Assembly: GCF_002161055.1 (NCBI RefSeq)
Contig: NZ_NFLT01000001.1
Coordinates: forward strand, 62,001-126,000
Direction of reading: 5' to 3'
DNA: 64,000 nt
Origin: Tyzzerella sp. An114
GTDB lineage: Bacteria > Bacillota > Clostridia > Lachnospirales > Anaerotignaceae
Positions 9,008 to 18,197 of the stretch are shown here, one piece after another (position 1 is the stretch's first letter; every line of letters starts with the position of its first letter). Below the pieces are notes generated by a model. It did no database searches. It saw only the letters and a list, made by a program, of their open reading frames with translations, and was not told the DNA's origin. Made by a program: the position numbers and the translations under genes.

Positions 9008-10576
9008 CTATTTTTTAAATTTTGATATAAACTTGTTTATAAAGTTAAAAACAAATTGACTTTCCTCAATTTTAAGAATATAAGAAGAAACCATATAAAC
9101 AATAACACCTATAATTGTAGGGACAGCTACAACAATAATTCGCCCTATAATATTATCTGCCACTGAATTGTAAATTATATCTTTAAGAACAATTACAACA
9201 ACAGTCATAAGAATAGCAGAAACAAACATTTTTATTGTGGCAGTCAAAAATCCCTTTCCCATAATATCTTTACTTTTCTTTTTCATAGGTATTATGAGAA
9301 GAACAGCAGAAACTATTGATGATAAAGATGAAGCGAGGGCAAGACCTCCAACGTCCATTCTACCTACAAGTAACTGACAGAATATAACATTAATTCCAAT
9401 AGAAACAACACCTGTTATAAGAGGAGTTTTCCCGTCCTGTAAAGCATAGAAAGCACGACTTAATATTGTCTGTATACCAAAACCAATCATACCAACAGAG
9501 AAGAAGGCTAAAGCTCTACCTGTAAGTAATGTAGCTGTATGGTCAAACTCTTTCCACTCATATATAAGTCTTACAATAGGAGTGCTTAAAGATATAAGAC
9601 CAAACATCATAGGTATAAGAAGGAACAAAAGAACCTTCATAGTTGAGTTTATTGTCTCACCATACTCTTTTTCCTCATTATTAGCAGTCTGTCTTGACAG
9701 TTTTGGAAATATTACATTTGCTATTGATAAAACGAATACACCAACAATAATTGAATATAAATTATTAGCATAATCAACTATTGAAGAACCACTTCCACCA
9801 AAAAGGCCAGAAGCGTATCTTCCATTTATAGCTATATTAATAGGCTGTATCCAAGTACTAACCATAACAGGAAGCATAAGAGCTCCTACTTTTTTAAGTC
9901 CCTCATCTTTAAAATTTATAAAAAATTTAAAACGGTATCCTTTTTTGTAAAGAGGAGGAATTTGTATAGCCATTTGCATAAACCAACCGAAAAGGAAGGC
10001 AACAGCAAGACCTTTAACACCGAATTTTGTTCCAAAAACAAAGTAGTAAAGTATTATTATACCATTTGATACTGTGCTCATTGCAGCTGGAACAGTAAAC
10101 TCATCTAATGACTGTAAAACACCTACATAGGAGAAAGCTACACCTGTAAATATAAGCATTGGGAAAAGTATTCTCAAAAGCTCAGTACAAAGTATAGCTG
10201 TTTCACCCTCAAAACCTCCTGCAAAAAGTCCTTGAAGGAATGAAGCTCCCAAAATTCCAAAAATAGTCATCAAAGCTGTGACAACAATAACAATACTTAC
10301 AAAGTTATTTGAAAAATCAAAAGCTCGTTTTTTACCGTCTTTTTGCAGATACTCATTAAAAACGGGAATAAAACTTGAAGACACTGCCGATGCAAAAACA
10401 GCATCAAAGAAAATACGTGGTATTCTGCTGGCTGATGTAAAAGCATTAGCCTCAACACCTACACCGTAATTCCAAGCAAGAAGCTGGTCTCTAAAAAGCC
10501 CCAAAACTTTTCCCATAAGAGTTATAATCATAATAGAGCTTACCAGTTTTACTGCATTTTTACTTTTTTCAGACAT
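9008..10576 (-). CDS. murJ: Lipid II flippase MurJ (MviN) family protein
   Basis: A 522-aa protein with about 14 transmembrane segments of the MOP superfamily. The MurJ hallmark region near the N-terminus is present (SIMIITLMGKVLGLFRDQLL, and AFTSASRIPRIFFDAVFASA). MurJ flips lipid-linked peptidoglycan precursor; paralogues may move other lipid-linked sugars. Because the gene lies inside a polymer cluster, it could serve the wall polymer rather than lipid II, and copy number elsewhere in the genome would decide. It is 14 bp upstream of the O-antigen-ligase-like gene. Confidence 0.88.
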   Translation of the reverse strand: MSEKSKNAVKLVSSIMIITLMGKVLGLFRDQLLAWNYGVGVEANAFTSASRIPRIFFDAVFASAVSSSFIPVFNEYLQKDGKKRAFDFSNNFVSIVIVVTALMTIFGILGASFLQGLFAGGFEGETAILCTELLRILFPMLIFTGVAFSYVGVLQSLDEFTVPAAMSTVSNGIIILYYFVFGTKFGVKGLAVAFLFGWFMQMAIQIPPLYKKGYRFKFFINFKDEGLKKVGALMLPVMVSTWIQPINIAINGRYASGLFGGSGSSIVDYANNLYSIIVGVFVLSIANVIFPKLSRQTANNEEKEYGETINSTMKVLLFLLIPMMFGLISLSTPIVRLIYEWKEFDHTATLLTGRALAFFSVGMIGFGIQTILSRAFYALQDGKTPLITGVVSIGINVIFCQLLVGRMDVGGLALASSLSSIVSAVLLIIPMKKKSKDIMGKGFLTATIKMFVSAILMTVVVIVLKDIIYNSVADNIIGRIIVVAVPTIIGVIVYMVSSYILKIEESQFVFNFINKFISKFKK

Positions 10577-10709
10577 CTCTATACCTCATTTAAAAATTTT
10601 AATATATATATAAATTCCAGATATTTAAAATCCGCAAAATTATTTTCAACGTCCAAACCATAACAAAAACAATAAAAACATCAAAATAATAAAACTTATT
10701 TACGCACAT

Positions 10710-10742
10710 AAAGCAGGTGACATAAAAATGCCATCTGCTTTA
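10710..10742 (-). terminator. Hairpin in the 213-bp gap between the glycosidase-like gene and murJ
   Basis: An imperfect stem (AAAGCAG...CTGCTTT with flanking pairs) lies after the stop of the gene ending at 10790. There is no good T run, so it may be a weak terminator or a processing site. Confidence 0.35.
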
Positions 10743-10789
10743 GTGCTTTATGTACAATAATAAACCAATGTATATAAATTTACAATATT

Positions 10790-13582
10790 TTATTTAAACT
10801 CATAAACAATATTATCTCCACTAACTTTAAATCTGAGCATTTTGTAATTCTGATTATAAGTTCCATTGCTATTCCAAAGGTCAGGAAGACCAAGATATCT
10901 TATTCCTTCACTTATTTCAGAAACAGCAGTGCTAGTTCCTGTATACACAACAAATACATTCTTTCCACTATTTTTTATATCCTGTAAAACTTCCTCAAAA
11001 AGCTCTTTTTCTCTTGCATCAGTAAAGAGACTAGGAGCTCTATCAAGCATGAATATAACATTTTTGTCATTGCTTGAAATCGCTGAAGTTTTAAAAGATG
11101 TCCACTGAGAAGAATTTGTGTTTGATAAAGTTCCGTTTGCAGCCTGAAGTCTTATAAGTGTGACACCATTTTTATCATATACAGCATAACCGCCTTGACT
11201 TCTCTTTATAGTCTCAACACTATTCTGTAATGCTACATCGTCAGAACCGGCATAAACAGCAAGATTAGAACCGCTCTGAATATTATTATTAACATTCACT
11301 CTTGCAGTTGTATAATCAGAACCTCTCTTATCAGCTGGAGCAGTGACATTTCCTGTCATTGTTATGTAATATGAACCATCAGCAACATATGTTGTGTCGC
11401 CACTGAATTTATCTGCAATTCCTGTATCCTGTGGCATATTTGAAACTGTATTAGGAACAACAGCTCTAAGATTATCAAAACAAAGCTGAGTTGTTGCAGT
11501 ATTTGTATTTGATAAAGCAGCAACATATATTGTCTGAAGGCTTACAGGATAAACAGCACCCTTAGGAATATCGGCTGTAACATCTGACCAACCGTTCCAA
11601 TTTATATTCTTTGTAAAGTCTACAACATACTCATTTCCGGCAGCATCTTTTATTTTACCTCTAAGCCAATGACCGGAATTATTGCCATAGACAGACATTT
11701 TAATTTTTGAAGGTTGTCCCGGTATAGTAACAGGAGTTACAAAGTCCATATAAGCTGCCTGTGTAACTGTACTCTGTGAGAATGTATAATTTAATAAAAG
11801 TGATGTTGCTCCGTCGCTATAAAATGCATTTGAAAGACCGGCAAAGCCTTTTATAAGCTCTGAAGGATATGAGCTAAAGGAAAGAGCCGGACTGTTTTCA
11901 AAAGACGACACAGGAACTTCTGTACCACCAACAGAAACAGCTATATATGTTGAAGCATTGTTATATGTACATTTAATATATCCAGCACCTTCACTCTGAG
12001 CAGTAAACACACCATTTACAAGAGTACCCAAAGCAGGATTTGAAAGTTCATATGTAACACCGCCTGAAATTGTACCTGTATAACCTTCTGTACTTACACC
12101 ACTTACAGTTATTGTACTACTCTCTCCCACAGAAAGAGCTATTGAATTTGTATTAGCCTTTATAGAAGCTGGTGTCATACCATAAATTACAGTTGACTTT
12201 GTAAGACCGTTCCAAGTAGCTGTCACAGGAATAGCACCGTCAATAAGAGGTGTAACAGTTGAACCATTCACAGTAGCAGTCCCTTCTGGAACAGATAACT
12301 GAACCTGTGATGCATCGACAGTCTGTTTATGATAAACACTATCATAAGCCACAAAATCAAAACTTATAGGAGTTCCAACAAAAGCTCTCTCTGTATTAGG
12401 TCTCACAGAAAGCTCCACAGGAGTTCCCATAGTTCCTGTATTAAATACACCAATAGATGTCATTACTTTTCTCTCAGCACCATCAGAAACAGTATTTTTA
12501 ACTTCATTCTGAGTGTCATTTATAGTATTTGCAACCATTGTTGAAGAACCGCCACCGTCAAGGTGCATAGCTTCATAAGCACCATACTCTTTCATAAGCC
12601 AAGCAAGCTCATCATGAGTAGCACCTATACTGGAACCTCTACCATCAACAACCATAAGTATAAGTTTTGTTTTATCCTGTGAAATACCAAGAGCAGTTCT
12701 TGGCTGTCTACCAGATATAACAACACCGTCATTTCTTGCAATCTGACCATTTGTTAAAAGCTTTCCACCGCCACTCATAGCTGTATCAATATTGTTTAAG
12801 TCAAGAGTAGTTTTAAACTCTGTTGTTGCATACTGACCAACAGCAAAACCTGTTGCAATACCGTCATAATAATCACCATTCATAATTATAAGGTATCCGT
12901 CTTCAGGTACAGTGACAATCTCGCCCTTTGATGATATTTTTGTTATTGTATTATTTTGAACAACAACTTTTACAAGATTAGGGAAACGAGCATCAAGAGC
13001 CTGTGTAGTGCTTCCACCATGGCTATCAAAATATATAGGATACTTCATTTCTGTAATTTTATTTACAGAAGCAAGTTCAAGGTCAATAGGACCTGTTTTA
13101 AAGTGTATATCTGCATGAAAGAAATCTATAAAAGGATTTCCACTATTGTCTATAAAAAATGTAGCATACTCATGAGCAGATATATTTTTATCTGTACCAA
13201 CAGATAAAAGTTCTCCATTATCCATAGTAAGACCGAAAGAAGCTGAATGAGTTCCAGCCATACCAAAGAAATCTGAGTTTACACCAGCAACAGCACCACT
13301 ATCATTAAGCATTTTTAAAACAGTGTCTTTTTTACCAATCTCACCTGATGACTCAACAGGTGCAAGCTCAATATTTGGTGAATTAAGGTCTATTGTTAAA
13401 ACATGTATGTCTTGCCAACCTTCAGCATTAAGACGCTGATTATGTTCATATGTAACACCACTAGCTACAATTTCACGAGTAACACTATCATAAAGTTTTG
13501 TTGCACCAAATACATTTACAGATGTACATAAAATGCAGGCAGATATTAAAAGTGCAGCAATTTTTTTAAGTCTGTATTTCAT
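10790..13582 (-). CDS. Secreted phosphodiester glycosidase (NAGPA/DUF2233) domain protein with Ig-like and extra C-terminal domains
   Basis: A 930-aa secreted protein with a signal peptide at residues 1-26. Residues about 75-385 match the phosphodiester glycosidase family: VAGVNSDFFGM, PRTALGISQDKTKLILMVVD and HLDGGGSSTMV are the conserved blocks. Family members cleave or remodel sugar-phosphodiester bonds. Residues about 390-545 look like Ig-like or Big domains, followed by a carbohydrate-binding-like segment near 560-710. The last 210 residues (PAPSLFTDAREKE-type region with FMLDRAPSLF) form a separate domain I do not recognise with certainty. It lies between MurJ and the LCP genes, so a role in wall-polymer trimming is a fair inference. 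Confidence 0.82.
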   Translation of the reverse strand: MKYRLKKIAALLISACILCTSVNVFGATKLYDSVTREIVASGVTYEHNQRLNAEGWQDIHVLTIDLNSPNIELAPVESSGEIGKKDTVLKMLNDSGAVAGVNSDFFGMAGTHSASFGLTMDNGELLSVGTDKNISAHEYATFFIDNSGNPFIDFFHADIHFKTGPIDLELASVNKITEMKYPIYFDSHGGSTTQALDARFPNLVKVVVQNNTITKISSKGEIVTVPEDGYLIIMNGDYYDGIATGFAVGQYATTEFKTTLDLNNIDTAMSGGGKLLTNGQIARNDGVVISGRQPRTALGISQDKTKLILMVVDGRGSSIGATHDELAWLMKEYGAYEAMHLDGGGSSTMVANTINDTQNEVKNTVSDGAERKVMTSIGVFNTGTMGTPVELSVRPNTERAFVGTPISFDFVAYDSVYHKQTVDASQVQLSVPEGTATVNGSTVTPLIDGAIPVTATWNGLTKSTVIYGMTPASIKANTNSIALSVGESSTITVSGVSTEGYTGTISGGVTYELSNPALGTLVNGVFTAQSEGAGYIKCTYNNASTYIAVSVGGTEVPVSSFENSPALSFSSYPSELIKGFAGLSNAFYSDGATSLLLNYTFSQSTVTQAAYMDFVTPVTIPGQPSKIKMSVYGNNSGHWLRGKIKDAAGNEYVVDFTKNINWNGWSDVTADIPKGAVYPVSLQTIYVAALSNTNTATTQLCFDNLRAVVPNTVSNMPQDTGIADKFSGDTTYVADGSYYITMTGNVTAPADKRGSDYTTARVNVNNNIQSGSNLAVYAGSDDVALQNSVETIKRSQGGYAVYDKNGVTLIRLQAANGTLSNTNSSQWTSFKTSAISSNDKNVIFMLDRAPSLFTDAREKELFEEVLQDIKNSGKNVFVVYTGTSTAVSEISEGIRYLGLPDLWNSNGTYNQNYKMLRFKVSGDNIVYEFK

Positions 13583-13607
13583 ATTGTCATTCCTCTCCTA
13601 ATGTGTT

Positions 13608-14171
13608 TCAAACATCAAGGTCTACAATCTGATAACTTCCCTTGATAATGAACCAAGCCTCCTCTGTTGTAACTCTCACGCCCCTGCCATCATTTCTTGG
13701 TACAATGAGGAGATTATTTTTTTCTATATTTGTATCATTAAAAACCTCTGTGCCTTTTGTTGCGTTTACAATGCCGTCAGTACCAGTGCAATATCCCACA
13801 GCCTGACCACTTCTAAGTATAATCTCACTTCCTTCTCCGCCTATAATAACTTGCCCCTTTATAGCACTTACAGGTTTATATGTGGAAGAATCTGTGCCTC
13901 CAGAAAGTCCTGAAAGCTGTTCCATAACGCTATTTACTATTTCTTCCTTATCAGCAGACGAAATAGTTCCTCCGTTTGTTCCTGTTGTGTTGCCATTTCC
14001 GGAATTATTGAATACTCCCATAAGCTCGCTTATTTTTTCATCAACATAGCTTTTTGTAACAACAGGGTCAGCACTAGAACCCGGCTCAGCATTTGCCGCA
14101 TTAACAGAATATAATGTACCGCATATAAGAGCTGCTGTCACAGCAACAGCCGCAATATTTTTCTTACCCAT
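13608..14171 (-). CDS. Exported protein of unknown function, partner of the glycosidase-like gene
   Basis: A 187-aa protein with a signal peptide (residues 1-25, ending in a VNAANA cleavage region). A Gly/Asn/Thr-rich linker follows a short helical stretch, and the C-terminal 80 residues form a compact domain with GGEGSEIILRSGQAVGYC and NNLLIVPRNDGRGVRV. I have seen the pattern of a short helical part plus this type of domain in clostridial exported proteins, but no function is known to me. It is 25 bp upstream of the phosphodiester glycosidase gene on the same strand, so the two are probably co-expressed. Confidence 0.65.
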   Translation of the reverse strand: MGKKNIAAVAVTAALICGTLYSVNAANAEPGSSADPVVTKSYVDEKISELMGVFNNSGNGNTTGTNGGTISSADKEEIVNSVMEQLSGLSGGTDSSTYKPVSAIKGQVIIGGEGSEIILRSGQAVGYCTGTDGIVNATKGTEVFNDTNIEKNNLLIVPRNDGRGVRVTTEEAWFIIKGSYQIVDLDV

Positions 14172-14264
14172 AAAAATTACCTCCGAAAGATTTAATCACT
14201 GTCTCATTTTACCACAAAAACAATGTAATTTATTAATAAATTAAGATTTTTAATAAAATTGTAA

Positions 14265-14289
14265 AAAAGAGGCATATAATGCCTCTTTT
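14265..14289. terminator. Terminator after the LCP gene run
   Basis: AAAAGAGGCAT and ATGCCTCTTTT form an 11-bp stem with a 3-base loop and T-rich flanks. It follows the stop codon at 14299 and separates the LCP genes from the exported-protein gene. Confidence 0.8.
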
Positions 14290-14298
14290 AATTAAAAT

Positions 14299-15603
14299 TT
14301 ATTCTTGTTCTGTTCCTATTATTATTGTTATATCATTGCCTTCACTTATTAAAGACTCATCAACAACAACTCTAGCATCAGAGAAATATTTTTTGAGGTC
14401 TTCACCCATATTTTCTTTAGGAACAACTATTCTTGTATATTCAGTTCTCTCGCCTTTATATGTTGTAGTGGAATTTACAGTAAATCCATCAGCTTGAAGT
14501 TCTTCACTTTTTCTTCCAGCAAGACCGTTTACATCTCCACCGTTTGCCACTTCAATTTTTTTATCTTTACTTGAAATCGTTCCATCTTCAAGGGTTTCAT
14601 CACCTTTTCCATAGAACATTTTATCAACAATTTCTTGAGTTGCTTCTGGGTCATACACATAGTAGGAAACTCCACCTACATATTGACCTTGTCCCGGAAG
14701 TGTCTCAAAAACTGCATTTTCCATGTCTATATCATCAATATATCCGGAATATTTAATAGCATCGACAATATTTATATCTGTCTTAACATATTTAAAGAAT
14801 GTTTTTATATAAGTGTCAATATTGCTCATTATATTTTCTGTGCTTAAAATCTGTTTAGCCGCTTCTTTTAAGAAATCCTGCTGAACCTGAACACGGGCAA
14901 CGTCACCTTCTGCATATCTTCTAAAACGAACAAGCTGTATAGCTTTGTCACCGTCAAGAACTTGCTGACCTTCCTTAAGGTCAATAAGAATATCACCTGT
15001 GTCACGCATATCCCAATACATATCCTGTGGAACATAGAAATCTATACCGCCGATAGCGTCAACAATCTCTCCAAAGCCGTCAATATTTACTTTAACATAA
15101 TGGTCAATATTTATTCCCAAAAGGTCTTCAAGCTGTAATACAGCACATTCAGCACCTTTATCACCACCATAAGCATGAACAGCATTTATTTTTGTAGGTG
15201 TCTGATAATATCTGTCATTTTGTTCATATATCTCTTTAACTTCATCACAAATATCAACCCTTGTATCACGTGGTATTGATAAAAGACCTAACTCTTTTTT
15301 CTTACTGTCAAAATGAACAACAAACATAACATCAGTTCTTGTTTCATCTTTATCAACACCAAATACAGCTACATTAAGTTTTATACCTTTTCCAAGTATA
15401 GAGTCTATAAAGCTATTATTTGATGTGCTCTCAACAGAATTTCCTGTAAGTTTTGTGTAAGCAAAAACAGCCGCAGAAGCCATAACAACAAAAGCAAGAA
15501 CCATACTTATTACTATTTTGAAAAAAGTTCTTATAGGACTTCTTTTTCTTCTTTTTTTAGTTTTCTTTTTTCTTTTGACATATTCATCTCTATCATCATG
15601 CAT
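14299..15603 (-). CDS. LytR-CpsA-Psr (LCP) family wall-polymer ligase, copy 1
   Basis: About 434 aa: short basic cytoplasmic N-terminus, one transmembrane segment near residues 30-50, LCP catalytic domain, C-terminal LytR_C domain (IEVANGGDVNGLAG onwards). LCP enzymes transfer lipid-linked glycopolymers to peptidoglycan. The pyrophosphate-binding signature is intact: LLSIPRDTRVDI, TKINAVHAYGG and VRFRRYAEGDVARVQVQQDF. The start could be TTG 15609 or ATG 15603; AGGAG sits 9 bases before the ATG, which I prefer. It is the last gene of a four-gene tandem array. Confidence 0.92.
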   Translation of the reverse strand: MHDDRDEYVKRKKKTKKRRKRSPIRTFFKIVISMVLAFVVMASAAVFAYTKLTGNSVESTSNNSFIDSILGKGIKLNVAVFGVDKDETRTDVMFVVHFDSKKKELGLLSIPRDTRVDICDEVKEIYEQNDRYYQTPTKINAVHAYGGDKGAECAVLQLEDLLGINIDHYVKVNIDGFGEIVDAIGGIDFYVPQDMYWDMRDTGDILIDLKEGQQVLDGDKAIQLVRFRRYAEGDVARVQVQQDFLKEAAKQILSTENIMSNIDTYIKTFFKYVKTDINIVDAIKYSGYIDDIDMENAVFETLPGQGQYVGGVSYYVYDPEATQEIVDKMFYGKGDETLEDGTISSKDKKIEVANGGDVNGLAGRKSEELQADGFTVNSTTTYKGERTEYTRIVVPKENMGEDLKKYFSDARVVVDESLISEGNDITIIIGTEQE

Positions 15604-15624
15604 ATACAAACACTCCTGTAAATA

Positions 15625-16950
15625 TTATTTTTCATCAAGACCAAGTATTATTTTAACATCATACTCGTTGCCTATAAGGCTGTCATCAACTACTAGTTGG
15701 GCATTATCAAAGTATTTAAGAAGGTCTTCACCAACTCCCTCTTCTCTTACAACAATTCGTGTATTATTTGTTTTATCACCATTGTATGTAGATATTGCCA
15801 CAACATTATACCCCAGTTCTGTAAGCATATCTTTTTTTTCACCAGCAAGACCAGTTGTTGTTCCACCATTAGCTATTTCAATTTTCAAAAAACTACTTTC
15901 ATAAGGAGCTTTTTCAACTTCTTCTTCACCTTCAGGCATTTTATTATAGAATACCTTGTCAATAGTTTCCTTAAGTCCTTCCTCATCCAATATATAATAT
16001 ACTGGCTCCCCTACTCCAGGAACAGTATCCATTGTAACTTTACTTTCAGCAACTTCATTTATATACTTTGAATATTTTATTGCATCTGATACACCTATAT
16101 CTGTTTTGACATATTTTATAGTAGTCATGAGTATATTAGGAAGATTTTTCATTATATTCTCTGTGTTTGTAACTTTTTCAAAAAGTGCATTCATAAAGTT
16201 TTGTTGTGTCTGTATTCTTTCTATATCCTGCTGTGCATAGCCGTGTCTAAATCTTAATAACTGTAAAGCTTTTTCACCATCTATATGCTGCATACCTTCA
16301 TCAAGGTCAATAAGAATATCACCTGTGTCACGCATATCCCAATACATATCCATTGGAACATAAAAATCAACACCGCCAAAAGCGTCAACAAACTCTACAA
16401 CAGAGTCCATATCAAATTTTACATAGTGGTCTATCTCAACTCCAAGCAAATCTTCAAGCTGTAAAATTGCACACTCAACACCATTTTTGCCACCATAAGC
16501 ATGAACAGCATTTATTTTTGTAGGTGATTGATAATATCTATCATTTTCATCATATATTTCTTTAACTTCCGGTGCTATATCAACCTTTGTATCTCTCGGC
16601 ACAGAAAGCAATGAAATTTTCTTAAGCTCACTATCAAAATGAACAACAAAAATAACATCAGTTCTTGTTTCATCTTTATCCACACCAAATATGGCTACAT
16701 TAAGCTCAAGTTTTTCTCTTTTTGTATTATCATCTGTATTTTCTGAATTTTCAGACTGTTGTTTATTTTGGTTTAATCCACCGCCAAATTTACTATAAAC
16801 AAAATCAGCTCCCCATATAACAGCTACAAACAATATAAGGAAAACAAAAAACATTCTAAAAAGTCTTTTTTTCTTTTTTTTAACTTGTCTTTTTTTTCTG
16901 TTACCACCTCTTCGAGGGGCTACATTTTTTTCTTTTTTATCTGAACGCAT
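15625..16950 (-). CDS. LytR-CpsA-Psr (LCP) family wall-polymer ligase, copy 2
   Basis: A 441-aa paralogue with the same plan: very basic N-terminus (KKRQVKKKKKR), one transmembrane segment, LCP domain and LytR_C. The signature arginines are present (LLSVPRDTKVDI; LRFRHGYAQQDIERIQTQQ), as is TKINAVHAYGG. It is closest to copy 1: the stretch YWDMRDTGDILIDL is identical in both, which suggests a fairly recent duplication. The gaps to its neighbours are 20 bp or so. Confidence 0.93.
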   Translation of the reverse strand: MRSDKKEKNVAPRRGGNRKKRQVKKKKKRLFRMFFVFLILFVAVIWGADFVYSKFGGGLNQNKQQSENSENTDDNTKREKLELNVAIFGVDKDETRTDVIFVVHFDSELKKISLLSVPRDTKVDIAPEVKEIYDENDRYYQSPTKINAVHAYGGKNGVECAILQLEDLLGVEIDHYVKFDMDSVVEFVDAFGGVDFYVPMDMYWDMRDTGDILIDLDEGMQHIDGEKALQLLRFRHGYAQQDIERIQTQQNFMNALFEKVTNTENIMKNLPNILMTTIKYVKTDIGVSDAIKYSKYINEVAESKVTMDTVPGVGEPVYYILDEEGLKETIDKVFYNKMPEGEEEVEKAPYESSFLKIEIANGGTTTGLAGEKKDMLTELGYNVVAISTYNGDKTNNTRIVVREEGVGEDLLKYFDNAQLVVDDSLIGNEYDVKIILGLDEK

Positions 16951-16970
16951 ATTAATGTATCTCCCAAAAG

Positions 16971-18176
16971 TTATTTTTCATCAAGCCCTAATATTATTTT
17001 AATGTCATATTCATCAGATACAATATTATTTGTGTCAAGTTCAACATAAGCTCCATCAAAATACTGCACAAGGTCGCTTCCTTGTCCTTCCTGTTTAACA
17101 ACTATTCTTGTTGCTTCCTGTTTATATCCTTCATAGTTAGAAATGCCTGTAACATTATAGCCAAGTCCTATAAGCATATCTCTTGTCTTTGCCGCCAAAC
17201 CGTCTGTTATACCGCCATTAGAAACTTCTATTCTAAGACTTTTACTGTCCGCAGAAGCTGTATCATCAATTTTGCCATGTATATATTTGTCAACCATTTG
17301 AGTTACGCCTTCAGCATTATATACATAGTATAATGTTCCATTTCTTTCTTCATATACACCAGGAACCATTACAAATGAAATTTCTTTGACTTCAAATTTC
17401 TTCATATATTCAATATATCCCAAAGCTTCCTGTCTGTCCATATTTGTATTTACATATTTTTCTGAAATTATATTTTCTTTAGATAATTTATCTTCTTTTA
17501 CACTGGCAAGTATATTTTTGAAAATAACTTCTTGAACAACTATACCATAGTCACTTCCATCATATTTCATAAGTTGACCGGCTGTTTTTCCGTCAATATG
17601 GTGTTCTCCTGCTTCTATATCAAGAACTCCGTCTTCCATTCCCATATCAACATAAATATCTTTTTCTGTATAAAAATCAATACCGCCTAAACTCTCAACA
17701 ACTTTTTCAATTCCCTCAATATTTACAGCAATATATCCGTCAATTTTAACTCCAAACATATTTTCAAGCTCTGCAACAGTAGCATTAAAAGCCCCATCTT
17801 TTGAATAAGATTTAAGGTCTCTAATTTTAATATCTTGATTAATTTCAACTCTACTAGAGTCAATCATATCACTAATATTTTCAGACACAGTAACCATAGT
17901 ATTTTTAGGCATAGACATCATTGAAATTTTTTTGGAACTGTCATCTGTATGTATTAAAGCTATACCGTCAACAGAATTATCATTTTTATCATACACAAAA
18001 AATGCTGTATTTCTACTTCCAGAAACAGAAACTACATTATCATCAGTTTTTTTTGAAAGAAAATTAAAAACTACCACAACAACAGCAGCTACAACCGCTA
18101 TAATAACTACAAATATTAAAATTTTTAATGGCAAACGACTATTGCCTTTATTTTTTCTTCTATCAACTCTGCTCAT
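16971..18176 (-). CDS. Degenerate LytR-CpsA-Psr (LCP) family protein, copy 3
   Basis: A 401-aa member of the array with N-terminal transmembrane segment and LytR_C domain (RIEVSNGGITDGLAAK). The catalytic signature is eroded: PRDT is PKNT (MMSMPKNTMVTV), the TKINAVHAYGG block is replaced by IKIRDLKSYSKDG, and the arginine-rich RxR...R...Q block reads MKYDGSDYGIVVQE. These arginines bind the pyrophosphate of the polyprenyl substrate in known LCP enzymes, so this copy is probably not an active ligase. The reading frame is intact and the domain fold looks retained, so it may have a structural or regulatory role. Confidence 0.85.
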   Translation of the reverse strand: MSRVDRRKNKGNSRLPLKILIFVVIIAVVAAVVVVVFNFLSKKTDDNVVSVSGSRNTAFFVYDKNDNSVDGIALIHTDDSSKKISMMSMPKNTMVTVSENISDMIDSSRVEINQDIKIRDLKSYSKDGAFNATVAELENMFGVKIDGYIAVNIEGIEKVVESLGGIDFYTEKDIYVDMGMEDGVLDIEAGEHHIDGKTAGQLMKYDGSDYGIVVQEVIFKNILASVKEDKLSKENIISEKYVNTNMDRQEALGYIEYMKKFEVKEISFVMVPGVYEERNGTLYYVYNAEGVTQMVDKYIHGKIDDTASADSKSLRIEVSNGGITDGLAAKTRDMLIGLGYNVTGISNYEGYKQEATRIVVKQEGQGSDLVQYFDGAYVELDTNNIVSDEYDIKIILGLDEK

Positions 18177-18197
18177 GAGACAACCCCCCTAAAAACA

